Assembly: GCA_900109435.1 (NCBI GenBank)
Contig: FNZT01000004.1
Span: forward strand, 219,540-283,539
DNA: 64,000 nt
Direction: 5' to 3'
Source of the DNA: Ruminococcus sp. YRD2003
GTDB lineage: Bacteria > Bacillota > Clostridia > Oscillospirales > Ruminococcaceae
A program made the position numbers and the translations under genes. This document shows, one piece after another, positions 48,112 to 57,738 of this stretch (the first letter of the stretch is position 1; every line of letters begins with the position of its first letter). The notes below the pieces were generated by a model. The model had not been told where the DNA came from. It saw nothing but the letters and a program-made list of their open reading frames with translations, and searched no databases.

Positions 48112-49311
48112 ATGAAGAGTTATTCCTACATTGCTCAGGACGCAAGAGGCAAGCAGGTCAAGGGCAAGGCTAATGCCGAGAATGAACAGGAATTCCTCGA
48201 AAAGATGAAAGAACGAGGAGTGTTCATCAAGGATTACAAGGAAGACGATTCAAGTAACACAAGATCAATCTACAAGTTCAGCACCAAGGAGCTCGCGTTT
48301 TGCTGCCGACAGCTCAGCGCTATGCTCACGTCAGGTCTGACTCTTGTTAAAGCGATCGACATTCTGGTCAAGGAACAGGAAAACGAAAAGGCAAGAGCTA
48401 TCTGGCAGGACATCTACGAGAACGTTCAGAAGGGTGAATCCTTCTCCTCGACCCTCGAGATGCATGCGGGCTCCTTCCCCGAGTTCCTTATCTCAATGGC
48501 AAACGCAGGTGAGACGAGCGGTTCGCTTGACGTTATCATGACGAGAATGGCCGAACATTACGCCAAGGAGAACAAGCTCAAGAACACTATCAAGGGCGCT
48601 ATGGTATATCCTATCATACTTGCGGTTCTGTGCGTAGTTATCGTAATGTTCCTCTTCATATTCATCATGCCTACATTCATCGGAATGTACGACGATCCCG
48701 ACAAGATGCCGGCTCTGACAAAGATAATGGCGGCTATCTCGGACTTCCTCAGATACAGATGGTACATAGTCGTTATCATTGTTGTCGGTGCGTTCTTCGG
48801 CTTCAAATACGCTTATAAGACGGACGGATTCCGCTATAAGATGGACAGACTTATCCTCAAAGGGCCAATGTGGGGTCCCCTTGTTACAAAGATCTATACG
48901 GGCCGCTTCGCAAGAACTCTTTCTTCACTCTATTCCAGCGGTATCCCTATGGTTGAGTGCTTACAGAAGTCATCTGCTATCCTCGGCAACAGATACATTG
49001 ATGAAAAGTTCATCGACGTTGTCGACGAGGTAAAGCAGGGTGAAACACTTTCAGCCTCTATCACCAGAACCGAGATCTTCGAGCCTATGTTCTGCTCGGT
49101 CATCTACGTTGGTGAGGAGTCGGGTGCCCTCGACTCTATCCTTGAGAAAACTTCCGACTACTACGAGGAAGAATCTGACTCTGCTGTACAGCGCCTTGTA
49201 AGTCTTGTTGAGCCTGTGCTCCTCATCTTCATGGGCGTTATCATAGGTATGGTCGTTATCGGTATCTACCCCGCGCTCTATGGCTCGATGGAAGGTCTCG
49301 AAAACGAATAA
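48112..49311 (+). CDS. pilC: type IV pilus inner-membrane platform protein PilC
   Basis: 399-residue polytopic platform on which PilB and PilT act. An N-terminal cytoplasmic region (SYSYIAQDARGKQVKGKANA), two GspF-type repeats and three transmembrane helices (about 170-195, 225-245, 370-395). Conserved LAFCCRQLSAMLTSGLTLVKA and the second-repeat equivalent GRFARTLSSLYSSGIPMVECL are visible. GGAGGTGG precedes ATG 48112; codons before it are not protein-like. First gene of the pilus locus. Confidence 0.95.
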   Translation: MKSYSYIAQDARGKQVKGKANAENEQEFLEKMKERGVFIKDYKEDDSSNTRSIYKFSTKELAFCCRQLSAMLTSGLTLVKAIDILVKEQENEKARAIWQDIYENVQKGESFSSTLEMHAGSFPEFLISMANAGETSGSLDVIMTRMAEHYAKENKLKNTIKGAMVYPIILAVLCVVIVMFLFIFIMPTFIGMYDDPDKMPALTKIMAAISDFLRYRWYIVVIIVVGAFFGFKYAYKTDGFRYKMDRLILKGPMWGPLVTKIYTGRFARTLSSLYSSGIPMVECLQKSSAILGNRYIDEKFIDVVDEVKQGETLSASITRTEIFEPMFCSVIYVGEESGALDSILEKTSDYYEEESDSAVQRLVSLVEPVLLIFMGVIIGMVVIGIYPALYGSMEGLENE

Positions 49312-49335
49312 TAACGGAAAGGTGGAAAAAGAAAA

Positions 49336-50955
49336 ATGCTTTCATTTGATATAACTGACAGAAACGTCCGTGTTGTTAAGGGCGTTGAGAGCAACGGTAA
49401 GATCAAGATCAGCTCCGCTGCTACACTTAACCTCGAAGAGGGGCTTATCGTCAACGGTCACGTAAGAGACGTGCCCAACGTTGCCACACTTATCAATGGT
49501 GTGCTCAAGAGAAACAGGATGCCTGACAAGGAGGCTATCGTTTCTATCTCCTCGAACCTCACAATATTCAAGGAAATGACTGTTGCCCGCATTAAGGGTC
49601 AGGATCTCCAGAAGACTGTTAAGCAGCAGGTACAGGCAGAACTCAACCTCGACGATTCCTACAGCGTTACATATGTCGTAGTTGGTGAGGCTTCCGAGAA
49701 AGGTGATACAGGTGAGCCGCTGCTCCGTATCCTCGCTACAGCTTGTCCCTACGAGATCGTCAACAGCTACAGAGAAGTGTTCAAGCTCCTCGGTATCTCG
49801 CTCCGTTCCGTAATGGTAGGATGTAACTGTATCACAAAGGTTCTTCTTGCCGATACAAGGATCAAGTCGAAGATGCCGCTCCTCGCTGTTCAGATCGACA
49901 ACAACTTCATCTCGCTCAACCTCTATGAGGCAGGTCAGCTCTCGTTCTCACGTTTCGCTACGATCGATGCCGATGACTACGGCGGATCTGCTGACTACGT
50001 TTTCGAGGCTGTAAACGAGAATATCTTCCGTATGTTACAGTTCCACAGGAGCCGCAATACGGGTGAGACTATCGAGAATGTAGTTTTCTACGGTGATACC
50101 CACGATTATGTAAGACTCACCGATGAGCTCGAAAAGCTCGACCTTAACACGAGCCTTATCAATGTTCCTCCGCAGATACATGGTCATGAGAACCTTGAAT
50201 TCTCTCTCTACGCTAACGCTATCGGCGCTATGTTCAAGCGTAACAAGGAAACTGAGAAGATCAACCTCCTTGATACAGAGCTTGGTGCGGTTATCAAGAG
50301 AGCAAGCAGCGGCAACAGCGAGAATGCGGGCCTCATTCCGATGCTTGCACTTATCCTCGGCGCAGGTGTGCTCGTCGGCGGCGTTTGGGGCATTATGTCT
50401 ATTATCGACTTGGGCTATGCAAGCAAGACTCAGAAGATATATGATTACATCAATGACCCTGCTACCCAGAAGAAGCTTGCTCATCGTGAGAAACTTCTCG
50501 GTATTGAGGAAAATGTAAATGCTTACAATACCAAGATCGTCAATGCGCATGATGCGTTCTACTCACAGCCTGTTATCGACGGTGAGAAGTATGAGACTAT
50601 ACAGCTTGTACTTGATAAGACAGCAGAAGACCTTGATCTTGAGTATGCGATCATTTCTACCCCATCCTACAGCAATGGCGTTTTTAACTTCAATGTTTCT
50701 GCGGCAGGAAGTGAAGAAATGGTTCAGAAGCTCCCTTCGCTCTTTATTGATAACCTTCTTGATAAGGAATACAGCGATAATAATGGCATATTTGAAAATG
50801 CTTCATATTCGGGTTACAGTGTGGCTATTGATAAGGATAGCGAAAATCCTAACGACGAGGGAATCGAGACGGTATCGTTTGGTGTAACAACCGCTATTAG
50901 CGGCAGAGAAAGTGCTTATAAGCCAGAGACATCCGATTCGACGGACTCTGAATAA
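49336..50955 (+). CDS. pilM-pilN: PilM-PilN fusion of the type IV pilus alignment complex
   Basis: 539 residues. Residues 1 to about 300 are an actin-like PilM (MLSFDITDRNVRVVKG start, VQIDNN in the second half). At 309-312 comes INLL, the conserved PilN N-terminal motif that normally docks into the PilM groove, followed by a transmembrane helix (about 333-357) and an extracellular PilN-like domain ending in an acidic Ser/Thr tail. In most bacteria PilM and PilN are separate genes. The linker between domains is about 10 residues (FKRNKETEK). GGAAAGGTGG lies before ATG 49336. Confidence 0.88.
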   Translation: MLSFDITDRNVRVVKGVESNGKIKISSAATLNLEEGLIVNGHVRDVPNVATLINGVLKRNRMPDKEAIVSISSNLTIFKEMTVARIKGQDLQKTVKQQVQAELNLDDSYSVTYVVVGEASEKGDTGEPLLRILATACPYEIVNSYREVFKLLGISLRSVMVGCNCITKVLLADTRIKSKMPLLAVQIDNNFISLNLYEAGQLSFSRFATIDADDYGGSADYVFEAVNENIFRMLQFHRSRNTGETIENVVFYGDTHDYVRLTDELEKLDLNTSLINVPPQIHGHENLEFSLYANAIGAMFKRNKETEKINLLDTELGAVIKRASSGNSENAGLIPMLALILGAGVLVGGVWGIMSIIDLGYASKTQKIYDYINDPATQKKLAHREKLLGIEENVNAYNTKIVNAHDAFYSQPVIDGEKYETIQLVLDKTAEDLDLEYAIISTPSYSNGVFNFNVSAAGSEEMVQKLPSLFIDNLLDKEYSDNNGIFENASYSGYSVAIDKDSENPNDEGIETVSFGVTTAISGRESAYKPETSDSTDSE

Positions 50956-50972
50956 TATGGAGGTAGATAGAG

Positions 50973-51755
50973 ATGAAACTCAATTACAGAGATAAGATCA
51001 TTTTAGGCGCACTGCTTGCCTTCGTTATACTGCTTGCAGGATTTTTCCTTCTCATCAAGCCTAAGTATACAGCGATAAAGGATGATAAGGCGGCTCTTAC
51101 AAAGGCTGAGCAGGAACGTGATGATGTGGATGCAAAAATATCCGAGATCAAGCCACTTCAGGAGCGTATAAAAAAGACATACGACGATACTGTTACGCTT
51201 ACAAACGACTTTGTTGCATACAATGATATGTACAATGCTCGTAAGGTCGATCAATATATGCAGCATTTTGCTGAAGATAACGAAGTCAAAATATTGAATC
51301 TCAATGCTACTGATGTCGGATCAGGAAGCGTTGACTACTATTACTTCACTCCTACTTTTGTTGGCGATGACCTTTTAAAAGCTGCTGACCTTAACGGTGA
51401 TAGACAGGCTGCAAATGCTGAATTGTCAGCGGAAAGTGATAGCCTTAAAGACAGAACAAAGGAGAATATTCTCTCAAGCAATTATACTATCGCAGTTACA
51501 GGCACAAGAGAGAATATATGGAATTACCTCAAGGCGATCGAGGATCAGGATAAAACTATTATAATCAATAACGTTTCTCTTAATGGAATTATAATTAGTC
51601 CTGAGCAGTATGAAAAGCAGGCTGATTTCCTTGGAGTTGAACTTTCAGATGAAGAAAAGGAAATGCTCGAGGATGACGCGGAGGTTAGCGCACAGTTTAC
51701 TATAACACTTTATTCAGTATACGACCTCTCAGAACCTAACGTAGAAGCAGATTGA
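50973..51755 (+). CDS. pilO: PilO-like alignment subcomplex protein
   Basis: 260 residues: short cytoplasmic N-terminus, one transmembrane helix (about 8-28), a long coiled-coil (about 35-75, KAALTKAEQERDDVDAKISEIKPLQERI) and a C-terminal alpha/beta domain with an acidic end. This is the bitopic PilN/PilO architecture. GGAGGTAG precedes ATG 50973, 18 bases after the PilMN stop; co-transcribed. Confidence 0.85.
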   Translation: MKLNYRDKIILGALLAFVILLAGFFLLIKPKYTAIKDDKAALTKAEQERDDVDAKISEIKPLQERIKKTYDDTVTLTNDFVAYNDMYNARKVDQYMQHFAEDNEVKILNLNATDVGSGSVDYYYFTPTFVGDDLLKAADLNGDRQAANAELSAESDSLKDRTKENILSSNYTIAVTGTRENIWNYLKAIEDQDKTIIINNVSLNGIIISPEQYEKQADFLGVELSDEEKEMLEDDAEVSAQFTITLYSVYDLSEPNVEAD

Positions 51756-51814
51756 TAACTTGTCCCTTCGCTAACAGTTATTAGAGAAATATAACTTGGA
51801 AAGGCGGTTAAGAA

Positions 51815-54800
51815 ATGAAAAATATAAAGAATAGAAAATATAAAGGTTCGGTTCTGCTTACAGTCGTTTCTGTAATGGCGCTGCTGATAGTATTTCTGTT
51901 CGGTACTCTCGTTCTTGCCACATCGGCAAACAACAGAGCCCACATTAACTACTCCAACGCTCAGACGAATGTAACTTCACGCCTTGTCGCGGAGAGTGCA
52001 ATTACGGCTATCGATCTCGATAAGGATTACAGAAAGGCTATCGGCGGTATCAAGTCGGGAGATTCCCCCTTGAAGGTACCTGTGCAGATAAGCAGTGATG
52101 ATACCAACATCAATACCAGAACTATGGGTAAGATAGATGATGTTGAGGTCTCTTATGCAGGTACAAGAAAGTTCTATGACACAACTAAGAATGAGTGGCT
52201 TGACAGAGAGCTCATTCGCTTTACATCAAAAGTAACCCTCGGCGGAGTTACATCTACGACAAATGCATATGTTCTGAAGCATATGTCGGACGACGATGAC
52301 TCCAGCCCGAGCGGTGCGGGCTTCGTTACGACGGGCGGTGCGGACTTCGCGTGTCAGACCAGTCTTTACGGCGGTGCCTATGTAAATATCCCTACGCTTG
52401 ATGTAGTAAAGAATTTTGATTATTCAAAGCCTGCTACGTACAGAGCACTGTCTTACTATGCAGGCGGTCCTTCGATGCTGCTTAACAATAGTGGCTCGGT
52501 TATTGAGGCTGATGCTGTAATCAACACCAATCTCTCTATCGAGAACTGGAACGGCTTCATTTTCCCCGGCACGGGCAAGGGTGTTACTATCTGGGGCGAT
52601 ATGGTATTCAACGGCGCTAATGCCGCGAGTCATCTCCGCTACGTGAATCAGTGCAATCTTACCGATACCTACAACTTCAATGAGATACCCTATGTTTATG
52701 TTGACGGCGGTATTTACGGAAAAAGCTGGAAGGGCGACACAAACGCAAAGGCTGAGGATAAGATAGCAATCGGTAACTCCGGTGATGCTAATTCTACAGC
52801 AGCAGCAGTTGCTCCCCTTAATGTATTCGCAGGTTATATCTATGCACGTGATGCTGCTGTCTGCAATATCTACGGCAACCTCTTCCTTATGGACGCTGAC
52901 AAAACAAGCGTACTCAAAGGCGGCGGAACGCACCTTTATGGTTGGAGCAATTCCGTTGTGAACAAGACTAAGTCAACGACTGCTTCGGCAAATGTTACTT
53001 CCATTTATTCAAACGGCAGCCTTGAGCTTTCCGATTGCACTATTAATGGTGATGTTCGAGTACAGCGCAATTGTACAATCGGTCCTAATGTTACTATCAA
53101 CGGCAAACTTGTTGTAGGCGGCAAGCTTATGATAACCGATACTTCTAATTTTACCTGCACAGGTACGATATACAGTGACAATGTTATCGGTCATGCCCCT
53201 GCTCCTGCCGATCGGTACAAGAGGGTCGAGAACATATTCCACCCCGAAGAGGAAAAGAACGCTGAGGATTGTGTAAAGGTTGAAAACACCGTAAAACGAA
53301 GCTATTTCGTTTATAATTTTGATGAGCATAAAAATGAACAAAATCAAATAATCGATCCTTTTGGTGACAACCTTGGTTGGGGTAGAGGCGGAAACGCTTA
53401 CTACTTATGGAATCCTGCTATTGATCCTACGGACGTTGAAGTCAATAGTCCAGAAGACGCTGAAAAATACCTCGATAAGGACGCTGGTTATTATTGGCCT
53501 GAGGATGTTCCTGCTAACGGAATCGACGGAAGCAAGGATTACTACTATGTAAAGACTTGTATCGACTTTGATTCTGTTAAGGGTGATTCAACAACAGGTT
53601 ACACATATGATACCTATGCTCTTTCTGAACCTACAAATGATCAGTACACGTATTACGACCTTGACTCCGGCGAAGAGTTAGATGTTGAGGACGCTACCGT
53701 AGTTATCCCTGCTTACAGAGCTAAGGCTGACTTCGACGGCCACGAGATAACACCTGTCGAAAAGACAGAAAAGCTGTATACCTACTATCGTAATGATGAC
53801 CACACAGAGGTCGACGAGTATACAGCTCTCCACGGTGAGGGCGGCGGTGAAGTAGCAGGCATTTCTAAAACGTCTATTGCTGACTTTGTAAACACATACA
53901 AAGAGCAGCCCTATCCTAAGTACGCTGAAAAGAACGTTATTCTCGGTCTTGAGCTTTGCCCCGATCCTTCTGATGCAACAAAGAACCTCAAGAAGTCCGA
54001 GACACAGGTCGTTAAGACGATGAAGGACGTCCTTGAGCAGGTTATCAACCCGTACGATAACTCTGATATCCCGAATGCGCTCAGAGCTAAGTACAATTCG
54101 CTCGTATCAGCGGGCAAGGTGCTCAGAAGCAAGGCAGATGTAGCAACAGCAATGGGCAAGACTCTGACAAGTGCAGGCATGGACGGAGGTACTTATAAGA
54201 TAGTAACTCAGAATGACGCAAACGGCGGTCTGTACATTAACAATGACTGTATACTTGATCTTTCAGTTGCCAGTGGTGACGTTAAGAACAGTACAATAGT
54301 TATTGCGCCTAACGATGGAACTACCGCAAGAGATATCCTCATCGTTGTTAAGAACTTTGAGATAGCCGCAGGCATAAACGTTATCTTCGATGATACAATG
54401 GGAGGTAAGGTATACTTCTACATTGACGGCAAGGGCAAAATGAGCTTCCTTGGTCAGGGCGTACAGTCAACTGCTAAGTGGTATGAGTTCCTTAGCAAGA
54501 AAACGCCCTTCCAGGTTACAAGTGACCAGATCTACACAATGTATGGTGCCGACGGCGTAACAGCCGAGCCCAAGACTATAATGCAGCAGCTCGGCAGCAA
54601 TGCTGTTCCGAATGTTTACTTCTACGGTGCTAAGGGCTCCAAGCTTACATGGGGCAACTTCCAGTACTGTACAGCAAATATCGTTTCGCCTAATATCACA
54701 CTCAAGATAGACGCTACATCAGGCTCTATCACTGACGGAATTGACGTTTACTACAATGGTCACGAAGTCAGAAAGAACGTCGAGACAAACGATAAGGTTG

Positions 54801-54958
54801 ACTACAAGTACATCTTCGGATGCTGCAACTCAAAGACTGCTGACTTCCCGAACCAGATCAACGAGCTCTGGGTAACCGACGGCGGAGGCAAGACTCCTCC
54901 CACACCGCCCACTGACGACGAGTTCTGGTACAAGGTTCTTTACTACGACGAATATTAA
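51815..54958 (+). CDS. very large PilX-like pilus-associated protein
   Basis: 1047 residues. The N-terminus (basic MKNIKNRKYK, then GSVLLTVVSVMALLIVFLF, helix 12-36) is of the PilX/minor-pilin type rather than the FTLIE type; there is no second membrane helix. The remaining 1000 residues are extracellular and mainly beta: a region about 392-458 (SLELSDCTINGDVRV, NCTIGPNVTINGKLVVGGK) has the short periodic strands of a bactofilin-like beta-helix, and a similar block follows near 802-870. Ends with a Pro-rich segment and DEFWYKVLYYDEY. Size, position between pilO and the minor pilins, and extracellular mass suggest a pilus-tip adhesin or assembly priming factor (inference). GGAAAGGCGG precedes ATG 51815. 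Confidence 0.8.
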   Translation: MKNIKNRKYKGSVLLTVVSVMALLIVFLFGTLVLATSANNRAHINYSNAQTNVTSRLVAESAITAIDLDKDYRKAIGGIKSGDSPLKVPVQISSDDTNINTRTMGKIDDVEVSYAGTRKFYDTTKNEWLDRELIRFTSKVTLGGVTSTTNAYVLKHMSDDDDSSPSGAGFVTTGGADFACQTSLYGGAYVNIPTLDVVKNFDYSKPATYRALSYYAGGPSMLLNNSGSVIEADAVINTNLSIENWNGFIFPGTGKGVTIWGDMVFNGANAASHLRYVNQCNLTDTYNFNEIPYVYVDGGIYGKSWKGDTNAKAEDKIAIGNSGDANSTAAAVAPLNVFAGYIYARDAAVCNIYGNLFLMDADKTSVLKGGGTHLYGWSNSVVNKTKSTTASANVTSIYSNGSLELSDCTINGDVRVQRNCTIGPNVTINGKLVVGGKLMITDTSNFTCTGTIYSDNVIGHAPAPADRYKRVENIFHPEEEKNAEDCVKVENTVKRSYFVYNFDEHKNEQNQIIDPFGDNLGWGRGGNAYYLWNPAIDPTDVEVNSPEDAEKYLDKDAGYYWPEDVPANGIDGSKDYYYVKTCIDFDSVKGDSTTGYTYDTYALSEPTNDQYTYYDLDSGEELDVEDATVVIPAYRAKADFDGHEITPVEKTEKLYTYYRNDDHTEVDEYTALHGEGGGEVAGISKTSIADFVNTYKEQPYPKYAEKNVILGLELCPDPSDATKNLKKSETQVVKTMKDVLEQVINPYDNSDIPNALRAKYNSLVSAGKVLRSKADVATAMGKTLTSAGMDGGTYKIVTQNDANGGLYINNDCILDLSVASGDVKNSTIVIAPNDGTTARDILIVVKNFEIAAGINVIFDDTMGGKVYFYIDGKGKMSFLGQGVQSTAKWYEFLSKKTPFQVTSDQIYTMYGADGVTAEPKTIMQQLGSNAVPNVYFYGAKGSKLTWGNFQYCTANIVSPNITLKIDATSGSITDGIDVYYNGHEVRKNVETNDKVDYKYIFGCCNSKTADFPNQINELWVTDGGGKTPPTPPTDDEFWYKVLYYDEY

Positions 54959-54970
54959 GGAGGGATATCA

Positions 54971-55369
54971 ATGAACGAGACTAAAAAGAAGAAGTCCCTC
55001 AAGGGCGTGACCCTTGTTGAGATCATTATATCGCTTGCCGTAGTATCAATTCTGACGCTTTTGCTCGTAACAACAGCAACTACTATCAATGCTTATATCA
55101 AATCAGCTAATCATGTTAACAAAAAGACAACAGTTCAGGCTCCTATTGCCGAATCCGGTTTCACGGGTTCGGCAAACGAGCTGAGCACTTCCGACAAGGA
55201 CATCAAGATCACAGTCAACGGTAAGGTTACGCTCGTCGGCAAGGGCTATTCCGTTGTTGACCCCGCTGCTCCCGCAGACGAGGGCGTTGGCGGCAATCTC
55301 AATATGAAGTTCGTCACCAATGTCGACAAGGAAGGCACAACAGAAGCGACTACAGAGTCGACGACATAA
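54971..55369 (+). CDS. type IV minor pilin
   Basis: 132 residues with a class-III prepilin signal: MNETKKKKSLKG, cleavage after Gly12 before VTLVEIIISLAVVSIL, with Glu at position 5 of the mature protein. Short globular part with predicted beta strands and a Thr/Glu-rich tail (TTEATTESTT). Ribosome-binding site AAGGAGGG. Likely a minor pilin of the tip complex together with the PilX-like protein. Confidence 0.88.
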   Translation: MNETKKKKSLKGVTLVEIIISLAVVSILTLLLVTTATTINAYIKSANHVNKKTTVQAPIAESGFTGSANELSTSDKDIKITVNGKVTLVGKGYSVVDPAAPADEGVGGNLNMKFVTNVDKEGTTEATTESTT

Positions 55370-55384
55370 GCGGGGGGTGTTATT

Positions 55385-56695
55385 TTGAAGATAAAAAGAA
55401 CAAAGAAGGGCTTTACCCTTATTGAGCTCCTCATCGTGCTTGCTATTTTCAGTATCATTCTGATGCTGGTTATGTCGTTTATCGACCCTGTGTCAAGGCT
55501 TATGACAAAGACCTCCGTAAGAGAGCGTACTGCGGCATATGTTGACAACATCGGCGATTACCTCGACAAATCAATACGCTATTCTAAGTTCGTCAGAGTT
55601 TACAATGGCGATTACGGCGACAGAGAAAGTACGGCTTTGCCCGTTATCACCGAGCAGGAGGCTGTTCAGGCGTTTGTCGATGATTTCTTCGACGGTGCGC
55701 TGAAATCGGATAACACTGCTCTCACAGGCAAGATACACGTATTGAGGCTGTATAACGACAATATGCCCGGAGCCAATGACAAGCCCGGTGTTGCATATGA
55801 GAGTGTATACTCCTTTACAGCTGGCGACAGCTGCCCTGTTTCACACGATTTCCCTACCGGCGATGTTGACGATCCTACCGAGACAAAGACGGGCAGAGTT
55901 TTCGACGGCGAGACAGCTACGCTTATATACGGTTCTGATTCCTATGATATTGACTGTCCCACGGGTTCTTTCCCGAGAGCAGTAGTTACTAAGGAGACTT
56001 TCTCCGACGGAACTACAGACCGTATGCTACTCAATCCCGAGCACTTTGTTGACTATTCATACTACTATACTCTCGGATACAATGTACTGGAGCCTATCGC
56101 TCCCGGAGATATCGCTTCATATGAAGATGCAGCGGGAGACCCGCTCCCCACAAGCGAGAAGTATTACTACAGCCGTCTGGCGCCCATGACTCAGAATGAC
56201 GGCTCTCCGATGAGCGTATCAGCAAGTAATTTCTGCCTTTCAGTTGTGTCATACCAGAACAATGCAAAGGGCGTAAACAGAATCGATACCGAGTTTACAG
56301 GTGTTGATCCTGCTGAAGCAGTTTCTGTTTTCAGGTCGCCGTCCTACATCTCCTCTGCAAGTATGACGCTCAAGAATTGTGTGGCAGCAGGTCTTAGCGA
56401 CAGTACGCTCTATGAAAAGTATTTCAGACTTTCACAGACAACTTATACAGGTTCCGGAACTGTTTCTGTCAATAAAGACGCTGACGGCAAGGATCTGCTC
56501 GAGGCGATCGACCCGAAGTTTTACTATGGTCCGAGCTTCGAGATTATTGATACGGCAGCTGGAAATACATCGGTAACAAGCGAGAATATCTACATTATCT
56601 ATGCTCTTCCCGATGAGGTATCACCCAGTCCTATCAATTACGGCGCAGTTCCTGCGGCTACTACACCCGCAACAACTACAGCAACAACAACATAA
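55385..56695 (+). CDS. large type IV minor pilin (PilW/PilJ-like)
   Basis: 436 residues, prepilin signal MKIKRTKKG, cleavage before FTLIELLIVLAIFSIILMLVM, Glu5 present. A long helix (to about 60) and a large extracellular beta-rich domain, Asp/Tyr/Ser-rich, ending in a Thr/Ala tail. Start codon is TTG 55385 behind the GGGGGGTG ribosome-binding site. Length suggests a PilW/GspJ-like tip component. Confidence 0.88.
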   Translation: MKIKRTKKGFTLIELLIVLAIFSIILMLVMSFIDPVSRLMTKTSVRERTAAYVDNIGDYLDKSIRYSKFVRVYNGDYGDRESTALPVITEQEAVQAFVDDFFDGALKSDNTALTGKIHVLRLYNDNMPGANDKPGVAYESVYSFTAGDSCPVSHDFPTGDVDDPTETKTGRVFDGETATLIYGSDSYDIDCPTGSFPRAVVTKETFSDGTTDRMLLNPEHFVDYSYYYTLGYNVLEPIAPGDIASYEDAAGDPLPTSEKYYYSRLAPMTQNDGSPMSVSASNFCLSVVSYQNNAKGVNRIDTEFTGVDPAEAVSVFRSPSYISSASMTLKNCVAAGLSDSTLYEKYFRLSQTTYTGSGTVSVNKDADGKDLLEAIDPKFYYGPSFEIIDTAAGNTSVTSENIYIIYALPDEVSPSPINYGAVPAATTPATTTATTT

Positions 56696-56709
56696 TAAAA
56701 ATTAAAAAG

Positions 56710-56755
56710 CAGGCAGCAGTAATAATTGCTGCTGCCTGTAATTTATTTTTGCGTT
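56710..56755. terminator. bidirectional terminator between minor pilin and pilD
   Basis: CAGGCAGCAG (56710-56719), 9-base loop, CTGCTGCCTG (56729-56738), with TAATTTATTTTTG on the plus side and CTTTTTAATTTT on the minus side. Confidence 0.8.
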
Positions 56756-56764
56756 TTTTGACTT

Positions 56765-57604
56765 TTACTCGGGTTTTGCAGTAAGAAGATTGACGTACCA
56801 GTCAGCGACTCTGTTGCCCCAGAGCATTGCAAAAGCAATGCCGATCGAAAGATAAGGTCCGAATGCAAACTTTGAATCCTTTGTAACCATTTTGATTATC
56901 ACTCCGCCAACAGCGGCTGTGATGATACCGATCAATGCTGAAACGATAATAGCCCGCGTTCCGAGAAGAGCGCCCGCCGCGAACATGAGCAGCGTATCAC
57001 CAAGCTCTATCGCACGGAAATCCTCCTCAAACTTCTTTCTGATTATCGGTCTGCTGACCTCTCCAATTATAAAGAAGGGAACGCTGATAACAAGAGCTCC
57101 GATGATTCGGTGCTTGAGCTCCACATCGTCTGTGAAGAGCGCCGCGGGTATGGCAAGCAGAAGTATCATACCGACAATTATCATGTCGATCTCCTGCGTG
57201 TCCCAGTCCATAAAGGCGATGACGACGAGAAGCGACATAAGAACGCAGGTTATTATGGCTTTAGCATTTATATCAAGAACTATGAATGTAAGTACATAAA
57301 GCAAGCCGTTGAGTGATTCGACGATGGGATATCGGACAGATATCTTCTCGCCGCAGGAATGACACTTGCCCCTCAGCAGTATCCAGCTGAGCACGGGGAT
57401 AAGATCTATGGGTCTTATCTTTGCTCCGCAGGTCATGCAGTGGGATGAGCGCTTGATGAGAGATTCGTGCCGCGGCAAACGCAGTATGACGACATTCAGA
57501 AAGCTGCCGATACAGATGCCGAAGAGAAATACGATGGATAAAAACATGATTTTGAAAGGCATATCAGTGAATTCACTGTGAAGCATATTTTCAAATCCAA
57601 ACAT
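56765..57604 (-). CDS. pilD: prepilin peptidase
   Basis: 279-residue aspartic membrane protease that cleaves the prepilins of this locus and may N-methylate them. Two CxxC pairs in the N-terminal cytoplasmic loop (CMTCG, CHSCG) and two aspartates in MDWDTQEID and ELGDTLL; the second replaces the usual GDxK motif with GDTLL, keeping the catalytic Asp. Seven to eight transmembrane helices. It is the only minus-strand gene in the pilus locus, with its own promoter. Confidence 0.93.
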   Translation of the reverse strand: MFGFENMLHSEFTDMPFKIMFLSIVFLFGICIGSFLNVVILRLPRHESLIKRSSHCMTCGAKIRPIDLIPVLSWILLRGKCHSCGEKISVRYPIVESLNGLLYVLTFIVLDINAKAIITCVLMSLLVVIAFMDWDTQEIDMIIVGMILLLAIPAALFTDDVELKHRIIGALVISVPFFIIGEVSRPIIRKKFEEDFRAIELGDTLLMFAAGALLGTRAIIVSALIGIITAAVGGVIIKMVTKDSKFAFGPYLSIGIAFAMLWGNRVADWYVNLLTAKPE

Positions 57605-57646
57605 GGTTTTTCCACACTCCTTTACTTAGAATATTGACGTATTACT

Positions 57647-57674
57647 ATTATATCATATTCTGAGTAAAATTCAA
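57647..57674 (-). promoter_or_regulatory. promoter of pilD
   Basis: Minus strand TTGAAT (57669-57674), 16 bases, TATAAT (57647-57652). Confidence 0.6.
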
Positions 57675-57695
57675 GTGCAAATTAAGAGTTTGTTC

Positions 57696-57708
57696 TTGTA
57701 AACAGAAC
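57696..57708 (+). promoter_or_regulatory. TTGTNNACAGAAC site upstream of pilB
   Basis: TTGTAAACAGAAC lies 30 bases before the pilB start. The same 13-base pattern occurs three times in the pilT-pilin gap (60578, 60641, 60834). Confidence 0.5.
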
Positions 57709-57738
57709 GGATTCTAAAAAATAAGCGGAGGTTTGTAT

